Positions 1 through 10,372 of a DNA stretch of 64,000 bases are shown one piece after another. The notes below the pieces were generated by a model, which had not been told where the DNA came from, did not search any database, and saw nothing but the letters and a program-made list of their open reading frames with translations. The stretch covers positions 924,904-988,903 of the forward strand of contig NZ_KB217478.1 of assembly GCF_000331305.1 (NCBI RefSeq), given 5' to 3'. Position 1 is the stretch's first letter, and every line of letters starts with the position of its first letter. A program made the translations under genes and the position numbers. The stretch is from Calothrix sp. PCC 7103 (GTDB lineage Bacteria; Cyanobacteriota; Cyanobacteriia; Cyanobacteriales; Nostocaceae).

Positions 1-1
1 T

Positions 2-157
2 TCTAGAGTTGCAGACCATACAGCATTCTTTAATACAGAAACCGATAAAAACGGTAAACGCTACGGTAGATTGGTTGAATTTAGTCCTACTAAACAAATA
101 TTTGAGGCGCCGAAAACTCCAGAAGCTGCTGAGTATATAAGCGGTCGTTTCGGTTAA
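2..157 (+). CDS. pstB: Phosphate ABC transporter ATP-binding protein PstB, C-terminal end (partial)
   Basis: Only the last 51 residues are in the window; the 5' part lies beyond the left edge. The readable tail begins with SRVADHTAFF and ends with EYISGRFG before TAA. This is the characteristic C-terminus of PstB, the ATPase that energises the high-affinity phosphate importer PstSCAB at the cytoplasmic membrane. The segment follows the Walker B and H-loop region, so no catalytic motif is visible here. The identification rests on the terminal motif alone. It is probably the last gene of a pst operon running in from the left. Confidence 0.85.
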   Translation, partial: SRVADHTAFFNTETDKNGKRYGRLVEFSPTKQIFEAPKTPEAAEYISGRFG

Positions 158-407
158 AGATATTTAACAATACCATTTAGATTTCTAATTTCCTTAAGAA
201 ATTGGGAATTTTTTTATTTGTATCATCCTAATCAAAGAATTATTGCTTTGGTGCCATACCCTTTATAAATCATCCTTATTTGTATCGCCTTAATCAAAGA
301 ATCATTACCTGAGCATCGTAAACTACTATATGTTTATCGATATTTAGGTGTATATACATAACAAATTTCAATTATGTGTGACATTCATTACTATAATGGG
401 AGTTCAA

Positions 408-902
408 ATGCTAAAGGCTATTGTTTTGGCTTGGCTACTGCTGTTTATTGGCGACTTCCTCTCGACATTTTTATACCATGTACCTCAACATGTTTTTGGT
501 AGCTTGCATTTAAAAACGCACCACTCAGGAAACAAAGATTTTCGTCACTACGCAGTTTTAGCGCTAAACCTCGATGTTCTTTTAGATGGTGTTTTAGGCG
601 CCATTCCTTACATTATAGTAGGGATATTTTTATGGCAATTTTCACCTATTGGGGTTATTATTGGCTTACTTTTAGGCCAACTACATGTGTGGTGGAGACA
701 TACAACCGCTCTCGGTTGGCAAACACCAGAATGGGCAAATACTCTATGTCGGTTTTTACTTATTACCACTCCTGAAAGACACTGGTTGCATCATAAAAAA
801 ACTAGCGTTGGTTATGGGGACATCTTCACCATTTTTGAAAAGCCAGCAAAAGCTTGGCAGTCTTGGCTACGTTTACTAAGACTCCATTCGCAACGGATAT
901 AA
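408..902 (+). CDS. Sterol desaturase / fatty acid hydroxylase-like membrane protein
   Basis: About 164 residues from the ATG at 408, which has GGGAG five bases upstream; an in-frame ATG at 348 lacks a comparable site. The protein has a hydrophobic N-terminal segment, then a His-rich stretch (YHVPQHVFGSLHLKTHHSG), a long hydrophobic middle, and a second His cluster (ERHWLHHKKT). Spaced HxxxH/HxxHH boxes between membrane segments are typical of the di-iron fatty acid hydroxylase superfamily, which hydroxylates or desaturates lipids, sterols or carotenoids in the membrane. The substrate cannot be told. The last residues are encoded inside a dispersed inverted repeat (890-957), so the native C-terminus may be slightly altered. 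Confidence 0.7.
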   Translation: MLKAIVLAWLLLFIGDFLSTFLYHVPQHVFGSLHLKTHHSGNKDFRHYAVLALNLDVLLDGVLGAIPYIIVGIFLWQFSPIGVIIGLLLGQLHVWWRHTTALGWQTPEWANTLCRFLLITTPERHWLHHKKTSVGYGDIFTIFEKPAKAWQSWLRLLRLHSQRI

Positions 903-957
903 CAGATGTAACGGATAGTTGGTACTTTACATCCGTTACATCCGCTTTATCGGTTGC
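890..957. repeat. Inverted repeat of the GCAACGGATGTAACGGAT family
   Basis: The left arm contains GCAACGGAT and ATGTAACGGAT; the right arm contains ACATCCGTTACATCCG and ends CGGTTGC. A second copy with the same arm sequences frames 41234-41424. The repeat overlaps the stop codon of the upstream desaturase-like gene. Confidence 0.6.
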
Positions 958-1046
958 AAGAACTTGCTTTCAAAATATAATATAGTGTAAAATAATGTAA
1001 CTGTATCAGCTTACCGTAGATTCAAGTCTAAAATAAGCAATATTAG

Positions 1047-1286
<240 letters not shown>

Positions 1287-2174
1287 CCGGAGGAGCAGAT
1301 GCTTCTGACTGGTGGGAACCTTTATTCGGCGCCAATAAAGCTTTTGACCCAGAGGTAGATTTTATAGTATGTAGCAATGTTTTGGGAAGTTGCTATGGCA
1401 CAACAGGCCCTATAAGCATTAACCCTCAAACAAATCACATATACGGCGCCAGCTTTCCCCAAATTACCATCCGCGATATGGTAAATTTACAAGCTGCTTT
1501 AGTACAAGCTCTGGAAATTCAACGTATTAAATTAGTGGTCGGTGGTTCTTTAGGAGGAATGCAAGTACTAGAATGGGGATTATTATATCCTGATTTGGTT
1601 GAAGCAATGGCGCCAATTGCAGTTTCAGGTCGTCATTCAGCTTGGTGTATTGCTTTAAGTGAAGCACAGCGACAAGCAATTTATGCTGACCCTAACTGGC
1701 AGTTAGGAAATTACACTTTAGATAAACAACCATCACAAGGTTTGGCTGTAGCTAGGATGATGGCGATGAGTACCTATCGTTCGTGGGGTAGCTTTGAAAA
1801 TCGGTTTGGACGACAACAATATTTAAATGAATTTGCCATAAGTAGTTATTTGCAACATCAGGGGCAAAAATTTATCCAGAGATTTGACGCGAATACTTAC
1901 ATTACTCTTACCCACGCGATGGATAGTCATGATATAGCTAGAGGTCGTGGTAGTTTTGCTGATGTATTAAGTAATGTAAAGAAATCAACATTAGTAGTAG
2001 CGATTGATTCAGATATACTTTATCCACCACACGAACAACAAGAATTAGCAACATTAATATCTAACTCTAAGTTCGCTCTTGCAAAATCGCTTCACGGTCA
2101 CGATGCATTTTTAATCGATATGTCAGAACTTAATGACTTGATAGTAAATTTTCGGCGTGAATTGGCGCCATATC

Positions 2175-2204
2175 GTAGGTTGGGTGGAGGCACGGAACCC
2201 AACC
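2175..2204. repeat. Dispersed GTAGGTTGGGTGGAGG repeat
   Basis: A short repeat that reads GTAGGTTGGGTGGAGG, two or three variable bases, then CGGAACCCAAC. Further copies in the opposite orientation lie near 26099-26127 and 28878-28908. Its two ends (TTGGGT / ACCCAA) can pair. Here it encodes the last residues of the metX remnant. Confidence 0.7.
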
Positions 2205-2209
2205 AATAG

Positions 2210-2551
2210 TTCTATAACAGCAAAAAATAATATTTTTGTTCTCAGTGTAATCGTTGAAAAAGCTGAAACTTTACAATTTACTTGAAAACTATTTACAACA
2301 TCTTTAACAATCTCTACAATTTTACGTGTATTGTGATACAAGACGCAAAAAAAGGCATTTTCATACAATATATAAATCCTAATAGCAAACACAGAAGGAT
2401 TTAATAATTGTATTCATTAATAAACGTTCTGTGTTAATTGCTATTTATGATTAAATATTAATCTATAAATAGCCAATAATTTCTATAAATATAATTAAAA
2501 TGTTCATCTTTTTTGCATCTGCGGCTGACATGTAACAAGATCAATATTTTT
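2210..2551. other. AT-rich intergenic region
   Basis: A non-coding stretch between the metX remnant and a glycosyltransferase. It is very AT-rich. A loose inverted pair (TATTAATC / GATTAAATATTAATC) lies near 2440-2462. No gene, RNA or clear terminator was recognised. It probably holds the glycosyltransferase promoter. Confidence 0.4.
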
Positions 2552-3718
2552 ATGATACAAAAAATATCTGCTCCCAGTAATCCTGATTCGCGAGTTTTAT
2601 TGTTATCAATGCGTAATTTAAAATACCATGTTTCTCGCGGAGCGGTTTATGAGCTTGAAGATGTAATACAAAACTGCGATGCGGTTGATGTAATTGCACC
2701 AAAGTTTAATCCAAATTTTTTCAAATTTACTAATAGAATAGCTAATAGTACAGCTAATTTTTTAAAAAATGGAAAATATGTACAATCATTAGTGAATCAA
2801 AAAATCGAAGTAAATAAAAATTACGATTTATTTTTCTTTTTTTGTCAGTCAATTCAAGATGTTCTGGTTTTAAATTCTATCAAAGGCTGGCGGGAAAAGT
2901 GCCGTTATGCTGTTTGTTGGTTAGACGAACTTTGGGCAAAAAATATAAATAGTTGGCTACCGCAGCTACGAGTTTTAGAAAATTTTGATAATATTTTTCT
3001 AAATTTTGATGGTAGTATTAGTCAGGTTGCTGATATTGTTGGGTGCCCTTGTCACTCACTAGCTTATGCTGTTGACGCTATCAAACTGTGCCCTTATCCT
3101 AATCTTACCGAACGATGTGTTGATGTATTGAATATTGGACGCCGTTCTACAGTTACTCATAATGCTTTGTTGGATTTAGTGAAGCATAAGAATCTATTTT
3201 ATATCTATGACACTATCCAAGATTTATACATGGCTGATTATAGAAGCCATCGTGGTCTTTATACCAATTTTCTGAAAAGAAGTCGCTACATGATAGTGAA
3301 TAAAGCAAAATTTGATTTAACTGGTAAATCTAATCCTCAAGAGGAGGTGGGGCCACGTTTCTATGAAGGAGCAGCAGCTGGAACTATTATGTTAGGCGTA
3401 CCTCCCAAATGTACAGCTTTTACACAAAACTTTGATTGGTCTAATGCTGTAATTGAAATTCCTTTTGATTGCTCTAATATCGCTGAGGTTATCACTGAAT
3501 TAAATCAAAGCAATATCAGCGACAAAATACGTAAAGACAATATTACTAATTCGTTACTCAGACATGATTGGGTTTACCGTTGGGAAAAAATCCTTGAAAC
3601 AGTAGGGTTAGAAACAACTCCTCAAATACAAGCGCGTAAAGCTGTTCTTGAAAAATTAGCTGATACAGTAAATGCATCAACTTCAGACAATCACAACCCA
3701 CAATTAGTTTGGAACTAA
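2552..3718 (+). CDS. Glycosyltransferase, CgeB/group 1-like
   Basis: About 388 residues from the ATG at 2552; a longer frame from a TTG at 2513 is possible but no ribosome site favours it. The N-terminal half is an irregular Rossmann-type domain. The C-terminal half carries EVGPRFYEGAAAGTIMLG and later RHDWVYRWEKIL, the acceptor/donor-site pattern of CgeB-like glycosyltransferases, which transfer sugars from nucleotide donors to surface glycans. There is no signal peptide or membrane segment, so it should be cytosolic. It stands alone, so the product is unknown. The family call is inferred from the C-terminal motif. Confidence 0.6.
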   Translation: MIQKISAPSNPDSRVLLLSMRNLKYHVSRGAVYELEDVIQNCDAVDVIAPKFNPNFFKFTNRIANSTANFLKNGKYVQSLVNQKIEVNKNYDLFFFFCQSIQDVLVLNSIKGWREKCRYAVCWLDELWAKNINSWLPQLRVLENFDNIFLNFDGSISQVADIVGCPCHSLAYAVDAIKLCPYPNLTERCVDVLNIGRRSTVTHNALLDLVKHKNLFYIYDTIQDLYMADYRSHRGLYTNFLKRSRYMIVNKAKFDLTGKSNPQEEVGPRFYEGAAAGTIMLGVPPKCTAFTQNFDWSNAVIEIPFDCSNIAEVITELNQSNISDKIRKDNITNSLLRHDWVYRWEKILETVGLETTPQIQARKAVLEKLADTVNASTSDNHNPQLVWN

Positions 3719-4165
3719 TGCAGGCTGGCAAAAGGTATCTCAACAAGTCAGGACTGTCATTTTAGCGTAAGGTGGGCATCCCCAGCCCTTTCAACGCGAA
3801 CTAGTGAACTAGTGTAGCAAGGCAGATGGCAGAGGGCAGATGGCAGAAGTGAAAAGCCTTATGAAACATACGCTTTTTACTCTTTCAACTGTACTACTAT
3901 TTTAGTCAAGCTGCACTAGTAACATAAGTACTAAAAGCTTAAGTAATTGGTTGCTTAAAAATAAGGTATTTTTTATAAAATATTAAATATACGAACTTTC
4001 AAAGTGGCAAGTATGTTTTCTTATTTATACATCTTATCAAATACGGTTTTATTCATAACTTTGTCTTAGATAAAACATCATATTTGATAAATTGTTGACA
4101 TGAAAAATATGCACGAAAATATTTTACGTGCGGTAAGCAGTTAAAAAATATTCTTTCTTTTATAA
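3719..4165. other. Intergenic flank of the IS element
   Basis: Contains one arm (3766-3808) of a roughly 45 bp imperfect inverted repeat whose partner lies at 5644-5684 beyond the transposase gene. It also has an ACTAGTGAACTAGTG duplication near 3800, a GGCAGATGGCAGA tandem near 3830, and AT-rich sequence up to the transposase stop. The left end of the IS itself could not be fixed. Confidence 0.4.
3766..3808 (+). repeat. Left arm of inverted repeat flanking the IS4 element
   Basis: Reads AGCGTAAGGTGGGCATCC then AGCCCTTTCAACGCGAACTA. The reverse complement of 5644-5684 reads AGCGTAGGGTGGGCAGTGCC then AGCCCTTTCAACGCGAACTA. The pair brackets the transposase gene and its flanks, well outside the coding sequence. 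Confidence 0.65.
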
Positions 4166-5558
4166 CTAACTTTGTGATTTCTTTTTTTGGTGGGTCTCTA
4201 AAAGTCGTGCGGTAGAAACATGGCGATGGTTACTATTAACTATTAAAGGTTCTCGCTTTTTTTTCTTACCTCTCGTTGCTTTTAAAAAACGTTTCAAATG
4301 TACACCATCTGCAAGTCGTTGTAGAAGTTCTGCTATTTGGTCAAGAGAATATGTACCAAACACTTCCCACTTTGGTGGTGGTATCGCAATCATCATCCCT
4401 CTATATATTCCTTGAATCTCATCTACCAAATAAAAATCAGATAAGCCAACTTCAATTTTATTAACTCCATGTACACTTCCCAAGGCACCTCGTAAAGTCG
4501 CAAGTATATTGTATGGCAACTAATGCCATTGAAAAAGAAAATAATGCAGCTTTGGGGTAGGCTAAAGTCTGAATTTCGCCGTTAAAATTTTCAGTGACAG
4601 TTTGAAAAAGTGTTTCTATTTTCCAACGATTGCGGTATATTTCAGCAACTTCGACTGCGTTTGCATCGCTACTTGGTAAGTTAGTAAAAATCGCTATTTC
4701 CCATTCTTTATCTCGCGTCGGTACATTTAGCTTTACCAAAACCCGCCTGAGTTGTAGGATTTCCCCTTCATATGATATTTCTATTTTCTGCTCAAACACT
4801 TTTCCTGTTTCAGTTTCTCCTATATACTTTAATTCACTTAATTCTTTAAATCCTAATGAACCATGTTGGCGAATTACAAAAAACGCTCCTTTCAATATTA
4901 TTGTATATAAGAACTTTGCTGTACAAAAGTTACGGTCTCCACACCAAATATCTTTCGGTTTAACTAAAGCCAGTATTTGGTCAAATGACGCGCGCTCTTG
5001 AGCGTGACCGTCCTCAACTAATAAAACATCTGTTACTAACTTTGATGCTTGGTCTAATATTGCTATTGCTTTACCTGGTAGAGAAGAAGCTGCATAAGCG
5101 CGGATTGCATCTAGTCTATGGTCTGTTGCCGCAAGGCAGGTACCATCTACAAATTTCAGTTTATAACCTGTCAATAAATCTGCTTGTTCTCCACCCATTG
5201 CTTGAATTAAATACATTAAATCACTTGCTGTTTCTCGTAATAATGCTTGACTTACATTTAATTCAATTCCAGAGAGCTTGTTATATAATGCGGTTGTACT
5301 TACTATTTTTTCTATTGCTTTCGCTCTATAAGCAGCATGGACTGACTTATGAATCCCACATACGACCAAACTCATTAAATCGACCTGACTTGAAAACAAT
5401 AAATCTTGCTGATATTGAACAGTCGCATGTGCCTCAAATATTTTATCCAAGCGTTCTGGCATGAAAATACACTCCATTAACACTCGTGCCATCACACTTA
5501 TGGGACTTTCTTCTACAAATTGCTCAAAGACAGTAGATAACATTTTGATGCACCACAA
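4166..5558 (-). pseudogene. IS4-family transposase, frameshifted
   Basis: A DDE transposase split into two overlapping frames: 365 residues (4461-5558) and 117 residues (4166-4519). The first frame has the catalytic aspartates in VDGTCLAATDHR and CGDRNFCTAKF and the YRNRWKIETLFQ signature with the catalytic glutamate. The second frame continues the C-terminus after a shift near 4490-4520. A single small indel would restore one protein of roughly 460 residues, so the copy is probably dead. Programmed frameshifting is less usual in this family. The element lies between a glycosyltransferase and a broken sensor kinase. Confidence 0.8.
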
Positions 5559-5643
5559 TTATTAATACTGTCAAGAATACCTTGAAGTCGTTCTTAATAA
5601 TCAATACCAGGAGCGGCTTACAGGCGCCGTCCTAGTAGTGCAT

Positions 5644-5684
5644 TAGTTCGCGTTGAAAGGGCTGGCACTGCCCACCCTACGCTT
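5644..5684 (-). repeat. Right arm of inverted repeat flanking the IS4 element
   Basis: Near-complement of 3766-3808. The core TAGTTCGCGTTGAAAGGGCT is identical to the complement of the left arm. It lies just upstream of the transposase gene and abuts the stop of the kinase remnant. Confidence 0.65.
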
Positions 5685-5688
5685 CCCA

Positions 5689-6356
5689 TTAAACAGTAAA
5701 ATAAAAAGTGGCGCCAAATCCAACAGTACTTTCAGCCCAAATTTTACCTTCATGACGGTTAATAATTCGCTGTACTGTAGCTAAACCGATACCAGTACCT
5801 TCAAATTCAGTATCGGAGTGCAATCTTTGAAAGGGTAAAAATAATTTATCATGGTATTTCATGTTAAATCCGGCGCCGTTATCGCGGACAAAGTAGATTG
5901 GTGACTTTGATGAGTTAGCATCTTGATTTTCTACAATGCCAAACTCGATACGCGCGTATTCAACGTATTTAGTATATTTTCAAGCATTACCAATTAAGTT
6001 TTCTAAAACATAATAAATTAAACGCTTATCTGCAAAAGCAGTAATACCTCCAGGGATACAAAATAAAACTTGACGTTCCGGTTCTGCTGCAAATAACTAG
6101 GATAATTTAAATAACCAACGCTTGGAGTAAAGCCAGTTAAATATTCCTCTGTCAAGCTTATCTGCCATTTGGTAAGATAAATCTGTAAAAATTTTCCTGT
6201 CGAAGCTTCTAACTGCTTACTCGCAGTGTAGCCAACAAGTAAACTAAGCAAAATTGAAAGTATTAATGCTACACTGCCAATTGCTAGACCCAGACGCAGC
6301 CTAAAATTTCTGCGCGGGTCAAGAAAAGCGAAAACGCAGCGCCAATTAACACTCAT
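5689..6356 (-). pseudogene. Sensor histidine kinase, degraded
   Basis: Reading on the minus strand, the start (6356) gives about 80 residues with a strong transmembrane helix (LAIGSVALILSILLSLLVGY). The frame then shifts into a kinase N-box (DKRLIYYVLENLIGNA), broken by a TGA near 5980. After it come an ATP-binding G1-type box (VRDNGAGF), a [19 protein letters not shown]2 box, and a normal end [10 protein letters not shown] before TAA. The phosphorylated-His region and most of the sensor domain are gone. This is a membrane sensor kinase destroyed by internal deletion, frameshift and nonsense mutation. Confidence 0.75.
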
Positions 6357-6483
6357 GTATAAACCTTAAATTTGTGCGCTTCTTAATATATTATGTCGTT
6401 TTCGCACAAGCTGTGATCGGCTCCAATTGTGAAGAAATATATATTACAAATATTAGACTGGTGAGTTAAGCGCGCATTATAGA

Positions 6484-8496
6484 TTAATTATTTTTAATTC
6501 GGCGCCATATTCGTAACGTTCTGTCGGCGCCACCACTAATTAATATATCACCGTCTTTGCTAAATACGAATGTTTCTACAGTATCTCCGTGTTTGGCAAG
6601 GGTACGAATATTCTTTGCTGTGATGTAGTTCCAAATTTTAATGGTTTTATCGGTACTGCTACTCGCGAGTATCATCCCATCCGGGCTAAAATTGAGTGCG
6701 GTTATTTCTCCTGTGTGTCCTTGTAAACTACGAGCGAATTTTAAAGTTTCAACATTCCAAATATTAATCGTATTATCACTACCACTTGCTAGGTATCTAC
6801 CATTAGTGCTAAAAGCAAGCGAGTCTATTTTAGCGCTGTTACCTGTAAATGTATGAATGAGGCGCCCGGTTTCAGTATCCCAGAGTTTGATACTGAAATC
6901 ATTGCTACCACTAGCTAAAATTTTACCATCAGGACTAAAAGTTACTGCCCGTACTGCCTGAATATGTCCATTAATAGTACGAATAAGTTCACGTGTTGAA
7001 AGTTTCCACAATTTAATAGTTTTATCATCGCTTCCTGAAGCTAGTATTTTTCCATCTGGACTAATAGATAAAGTCTTAACTGAAGCAGCATGTCCAGTTA
7101 ATGTGCTGATTTCCTGACCATTGGCTAAATTCCAAAGTTTGATAGTACTGTCTTCACTACCTGTAGCTAAAGTTTGTCCTTCCGGACTAATTTTAATGAC
7201 ATTGACGCGATTATGCCCGACCAAGGTTGAAATAGCTTGTCCTGTAGCCAAACTCCATAGCTGTACTGTCCGGTCATTTGTACTAGCAATCGTGTTACCA
7301 TCTGGTGTTATTGCTGTTGATATAACGCTACTTTCATAACCCCTAACTGTCACAGCAAGATTAAAATTGGGCATAACGTTGCTCATTGAGTCTAGCTGTC
7401 CTTCTGTTAATGCTTGGTTTGGCTGACTGTTATATGGGTTAAGCGCATTAAAAGAAAACTGCTTATACCAGAATTGTCCTAGTACTAAAAGCAGTACACT
7501 GGCAATAGCTATAAAGCCAAATTGAAGCTTAATATCACGAGTTGAGAATATTGATGGAGAAGTTGATTTTAATTGAGGTGATTTAGAGTGCAAATCTTGA
7601 AGAACCTCATCAGCAGATTGATAACGCTGATGTATATCTTTTTTCAGTAATTTCTCTAACACCTTTGCGAAATTATCACTAACAGGAGCTTTTAAATAAT
7701 TCTGCCAGCTACTTACCCAAGCATAACCATGTTCTGACCATAGCTTAAAAGGAGAAATTCCTGTTAGCAAGTGAAAAGCTGTTGCACCTAAGCTAAATAA
7801 ATCACTTGCTGGATGTGCTGTTCCATCGCGAATTTGTTCAATAGGAGAATATCCATGTGAACCTATCGAAGTTCCTGTTTTAGAATATACTCGTGCTGTT
7901 AATTGTTTTGACGAACCAAAATCTATCAATATTAACTTTCCATCGCTTTGACGACGCACTATATTTTGCGGTTTAATATCACGATGAATTACTGAGCGTT
8001 CGTGAATGAATTTAAGAATCGGTAATAAATCTAGCAATAAATTACGTATATCTTCTTCATTATAAGGCGAATTGGACGCTTTTGCTTGGCGCCGTGAATT
8101 TAACTCACGTAATAAATTTTGCCCATCTATATATTGTTGAACTAAATATAAATAACTTTTTTCTTCAAAATAAGCAATTAACGTTGGAATTTGTCCGTGT
8201 TCTCCCAACTGTTGTAAACGTTCTGCTTCTTGTTGAAACAATTCAATTGCTTTTTTCAATGCCCAACTACTATCAGCTTTTGGTGCTAATTGCTTGATAA
8301 CACACAGTTCATTTAATTTATCAATATCCTCTGCTAAATAAGTTCTACCAAATCCACCTTCATTACTAAGTACCCGTAGTACCCGGTAACGATAACGTAA
8401 TAATTCTACCAGCGGGGCGCCGCAAGTTAAGCAAAACTTCTCACTATTGGGATTTAGCGGGTTAGGACAATCGGGATTTAAGCAGCAGATTGTCAT
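6484..8496 (-). CDS. Serine/threonine protein kinase with WD40 repeats
   Basis: 670 residues. The N-terminus is a four-cysteine zinc-ribbon (CCLNPDCP ... CLTCGAPL), followed by a Hanks-type kinase domain (about residues 34-290) with VIKQLAP lysine, VIHRDIKPQNIV catalytic loop and LIDFGSSK magnesium loop. A single membrane helix lies near residue 325, then about seven WD40 repeats (SPDGKILASGSDDKTIKLW type) to the end. Cyanobacteria use this architecture to link a membrane-anchored kinase to a beta-propeller scaffold or sensor. All catalytic residues are present. The target is not evident from the neighbours. Confidence 0.92.
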   Translation of the reverse strand: MTICCLNPDCPNPLNPNSEKFCLTCGAPLVELLRYRYRVLRVLSNEGGFGRTYLAEDIDKLNELCVIKQLAPKADSSWALKKAIELFQQEAERLQQLGEHGQIPTLIAYFEEKSYLYLVQQYIDGQNLLRELNSRRQAKASNSPYNEEDIRNLLLDLLPILKFIHERSVIHRDIKPQNIVRRQSDGKLILIDFGSSKQLTARVYSKTGTSIGSHGYSPIEQIRDGTAHPASDLFSLGATAFHLLTGISPFKLWSEHGYAWVSSWQNYLKAPVSDNFAKVLEKLLKKDIHQRYQSADEVLQDLHSKSPQLKSTSPSIFSTRDIKLQFGFIAIASVLLLVLGQFWYKQFSFNALNPYNSQPNQALTEGQLDSMSNVMPNFNLAVTVRGYESSVISTAITPDGNTIASTNDRTVQLWSLATGQAISTLVGHNRVNVIKISPEGQTLATGSEDSTIKLWNLANGQEISTLTGHAASVKTLSISPDGKILASGSDDKTIKLWKLSTRELIRTINGHIQAVRAVTFSPDGKILASGSNDFSIKLWDTETGRLIHTFTGNSAKIDSLAFSTNGRYLASGSDNTINIWNVETLKFARSLQGHTGEITALNFSPDGMILASSSTDKTIKIWNYITAKNIRTLAKHGDTVETFVFSKDGDILISGGADRTLRIWRRIKNN

Positions 8497-9010
8497 TTGA
8501 ATTTATTAAAATTAGATTATGGTCAACCGGGATTTGAAAATGAGAATCAGAAATTAGGCTTTGGGTAAAGAGAACCTTTTAAATCATTCTCTGTTCCCAA
8601 TTCACTATTCTCTGTGTCAAAATTAACTTATACATGTCGCATCGAAACCACCGACATTTATTAAGTAAGATAATTTATCTTTGTATTATACAAAAAGATT
8701 TTAAAAAGCAAGCCTTTTTCTTCGTACAATTTTCACAATAAAATATTCATATTTTTCAAATTAATTTGTATCAAAACCCACAAAATATTGATTATAATCA
8801 AAAATATATAATTTTAATCTAGATACAAGCCAAACATCATATTATTTTCTTCATTCATTCCTACATAACCGCAATCTTTTAATTAAAAAAATCTAAATTA
8901 TATTTTTGATGAATAGTTCTAAACTTTGACAGGTATAAAAATGTCATTCTGAGCGCAGCGAAGAATCTAGAATATATAATGTAGAATAAGAGGACTTACC
9001 AGAGAATTGG
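8497..9010. other. AT-rich intergenic region with dispersed repeat
   Basis: Non-coding DNA between the divergent kinase and fic genes, likely holding both promoters. At 8943-8970 it contains GTCATTCTGAGCGCAGCGAAGAATCT, given here in two blocks: GTCATTCTGAGCG and CAGCGAAGAATCT. The same repeat is inverted at 10127-10152 on the other side of fic. Nothing else was recognised. Confidence 0.45.
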
Positions 9011-9910
9011 ATGGAATTTGCTTCTGCTGAGTTAGAAAGTCTTGCTGAGATATGGAAAGCTCAGGCTAGTAAACTTCAAAAATCTAATGCGTTAAATACT
9101 TTTAATGAAAAGCTGAGTCGAGAGTGGGCAATTGAAACTGGTATCATTGAGAACATTTATTATATTGATGAACCAACAACACAGCTTTTAATTGAAAAAG
9201 GAATTAATATTGATTTGATTCCTTTTGGTACAACGGATAAACCAGCAACAGAAATTATCTCAGTTTTGAATGCTCATCAAGAAGCTTTAGAAGCGTTGTT
9301 TGATTTAGTACAGCAAAAGCGGGCACTTTCACTTTTCTATATTCGAGAGCTACATCAAATTATAACGCAGCATCAAGAAACGGTTGATTCTGTCGATGCT
9401 TTTGGGCGTAAAGTACAGGTCACTTTATTACAAGGACAATGGAAAAAACATTCTAATAATCCAACTAGGAAAGATGGAGCATATCATCAATACTGCCCTC
9501 CTTTACAAGTTCAAACTGAAATGGAACGTTTAGTTAATATGCATTTTGGGCATGTTAAACAACAAGTTACACCAGAAATTAAAGCTGCTTGGTTGCATCA
9601 CCGTTTTACGCAAATTCACCCATTTCAAGATGGTAATGGAAGAGTCGCGCGTGCATTAGCTTCTCTAGTTTTTATTCAAGCAGGTTGGTTTCCTTTAGTT
9701 ATTACTCGCAATGTTAGAGACGAATATATTGGCGCTTTAGAAGCAGCAGATAAGGGAAATTTATCTAATTTAGTTCATCTATTTACAAAACTACAAAAGA
9801 AGGTGTTTACTAACGCTTTAAGACTTTCAGAAAATAATATTATTGAAAATAAAATACTTCAACAAGCTATCATAGCAGGAATTACGGTTCTTTCGTACAT
9901 AGCGTGCTAA
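9011..9910 (+). CDS. Fic family protein (AMP transferase-like), 3' end altered by a MITE
   Basis: 299 residues. The Fic active-site motif IHPFQDGNGRVARAL matches HxFx(D/E)GNGRxxR, so nucleotidylylation chemistry (usually AMP from ATP onto a Ser, Thr or Tyr hydroxyl) is expected. Residues 1-100 form an N-terminal Fic_N-like region with no clear inhibitory helix motif. The last eight or nine residues (TVLSYIAC) are encoded by the terminal inverted repeat of a MITE that starts at 9885, so any C-terminal winged-helix domain has been lost. The gene is bracketed by inverted copies of a dispersed repeat (8943 and 10127). Confidence 0.85.
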   Translation: MEFASAELESLAEIWKAQASKLQKSNALNTFNEKLSREWAIETGIIENIYYIDEPTTQLLIEKGINIDLIPFGTTDKPATEIISVLNAHQEALEALFDLVQQKRALSLFYIRELHQIITQHQETVDSVDAFGRKVQVTLLQGQWKKHSNNPTRKDGAYHQYCPPLQVQTEMERLVNMHFGHVKQQVTPEIKAAWLHHRFTQIHPFQDGNGRVARALASLVFIQAGWFPLVITRNVRDEYIGALEAADKGNLSNLVHLFTKLQKKVFTNALRLSENNIIENKILQQAIIAGITVLSYIAC

Positions 9911-10126
9911 ATTTTAATTTAAATCGATAATTATCCTTTATTTTCAAGGCTTATAGGCACTTATCGTTGAAATTTCAGTAATTTTATCTTTATAAAGATA
10001 ATAATTTTATCTTTATAAAGATAATAATGGCTGCTTTATAAAGATAATAATGGCTGTAAGATAAGCACAGCATGGGTTTAAAGCCAATTTTTCAACAGAT
10101 TTAGCACGCTAAGTACGGAAGAGCCG
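9885..10126. mobile_element. MITE of about 242 bp with 28 bp terminal inverted repeats
   Basis: The left end (9885-9912) begins CGGTTCTTTCGTACATAGCG. The right end (10099-10126), reverse-complemented, begins CGGCTCTTCCGTACTTAGCG, and both continue to TGCTAAAT. The arms match at all but three or four positions. The inside contains three tandem copies of TTTATAAAGATAATAAT (about 9990-10050) and no gene. No unambiguous target-site duplication was seen. It has inserted into the 3' end of fic. Confidence 0.75.
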
Positions 10127-10372
10127 AGATTCTTCGCTACGCTCAGAATGACAATTTTAGACCGTTTTTAGTATAACTTATTACTATAATGTTTGATATA
10201 AGTCTTGTGGGATGGGCATCCTTGCCCGTCCTTATATGAAGAACAGGCATCCCTGCCTGTTCCACAATTTTACCATTTGCAAATTACAATCCACAATGTA
10301 TTTAATTTTTTAATTTTATTATATTTAATTAGCAAGGAGTTAATATTTAAAATCAAGCGGAGTTAATGTTAT
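10127..10372. other. Repeat-rich intergenic region
   Basis: Starts with an inverted copy of the GATTCTTCGCTACGCTCAGA repeat. At 10207-10265 there is a hairpin of the GGGATGGGCATCCTTGCCCG / GGCATCCCTGCCTGTTCCA family. An AT-rich stretch follows up to the stop of the kinase gene. No gene recognised. Confidence 0.45.
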
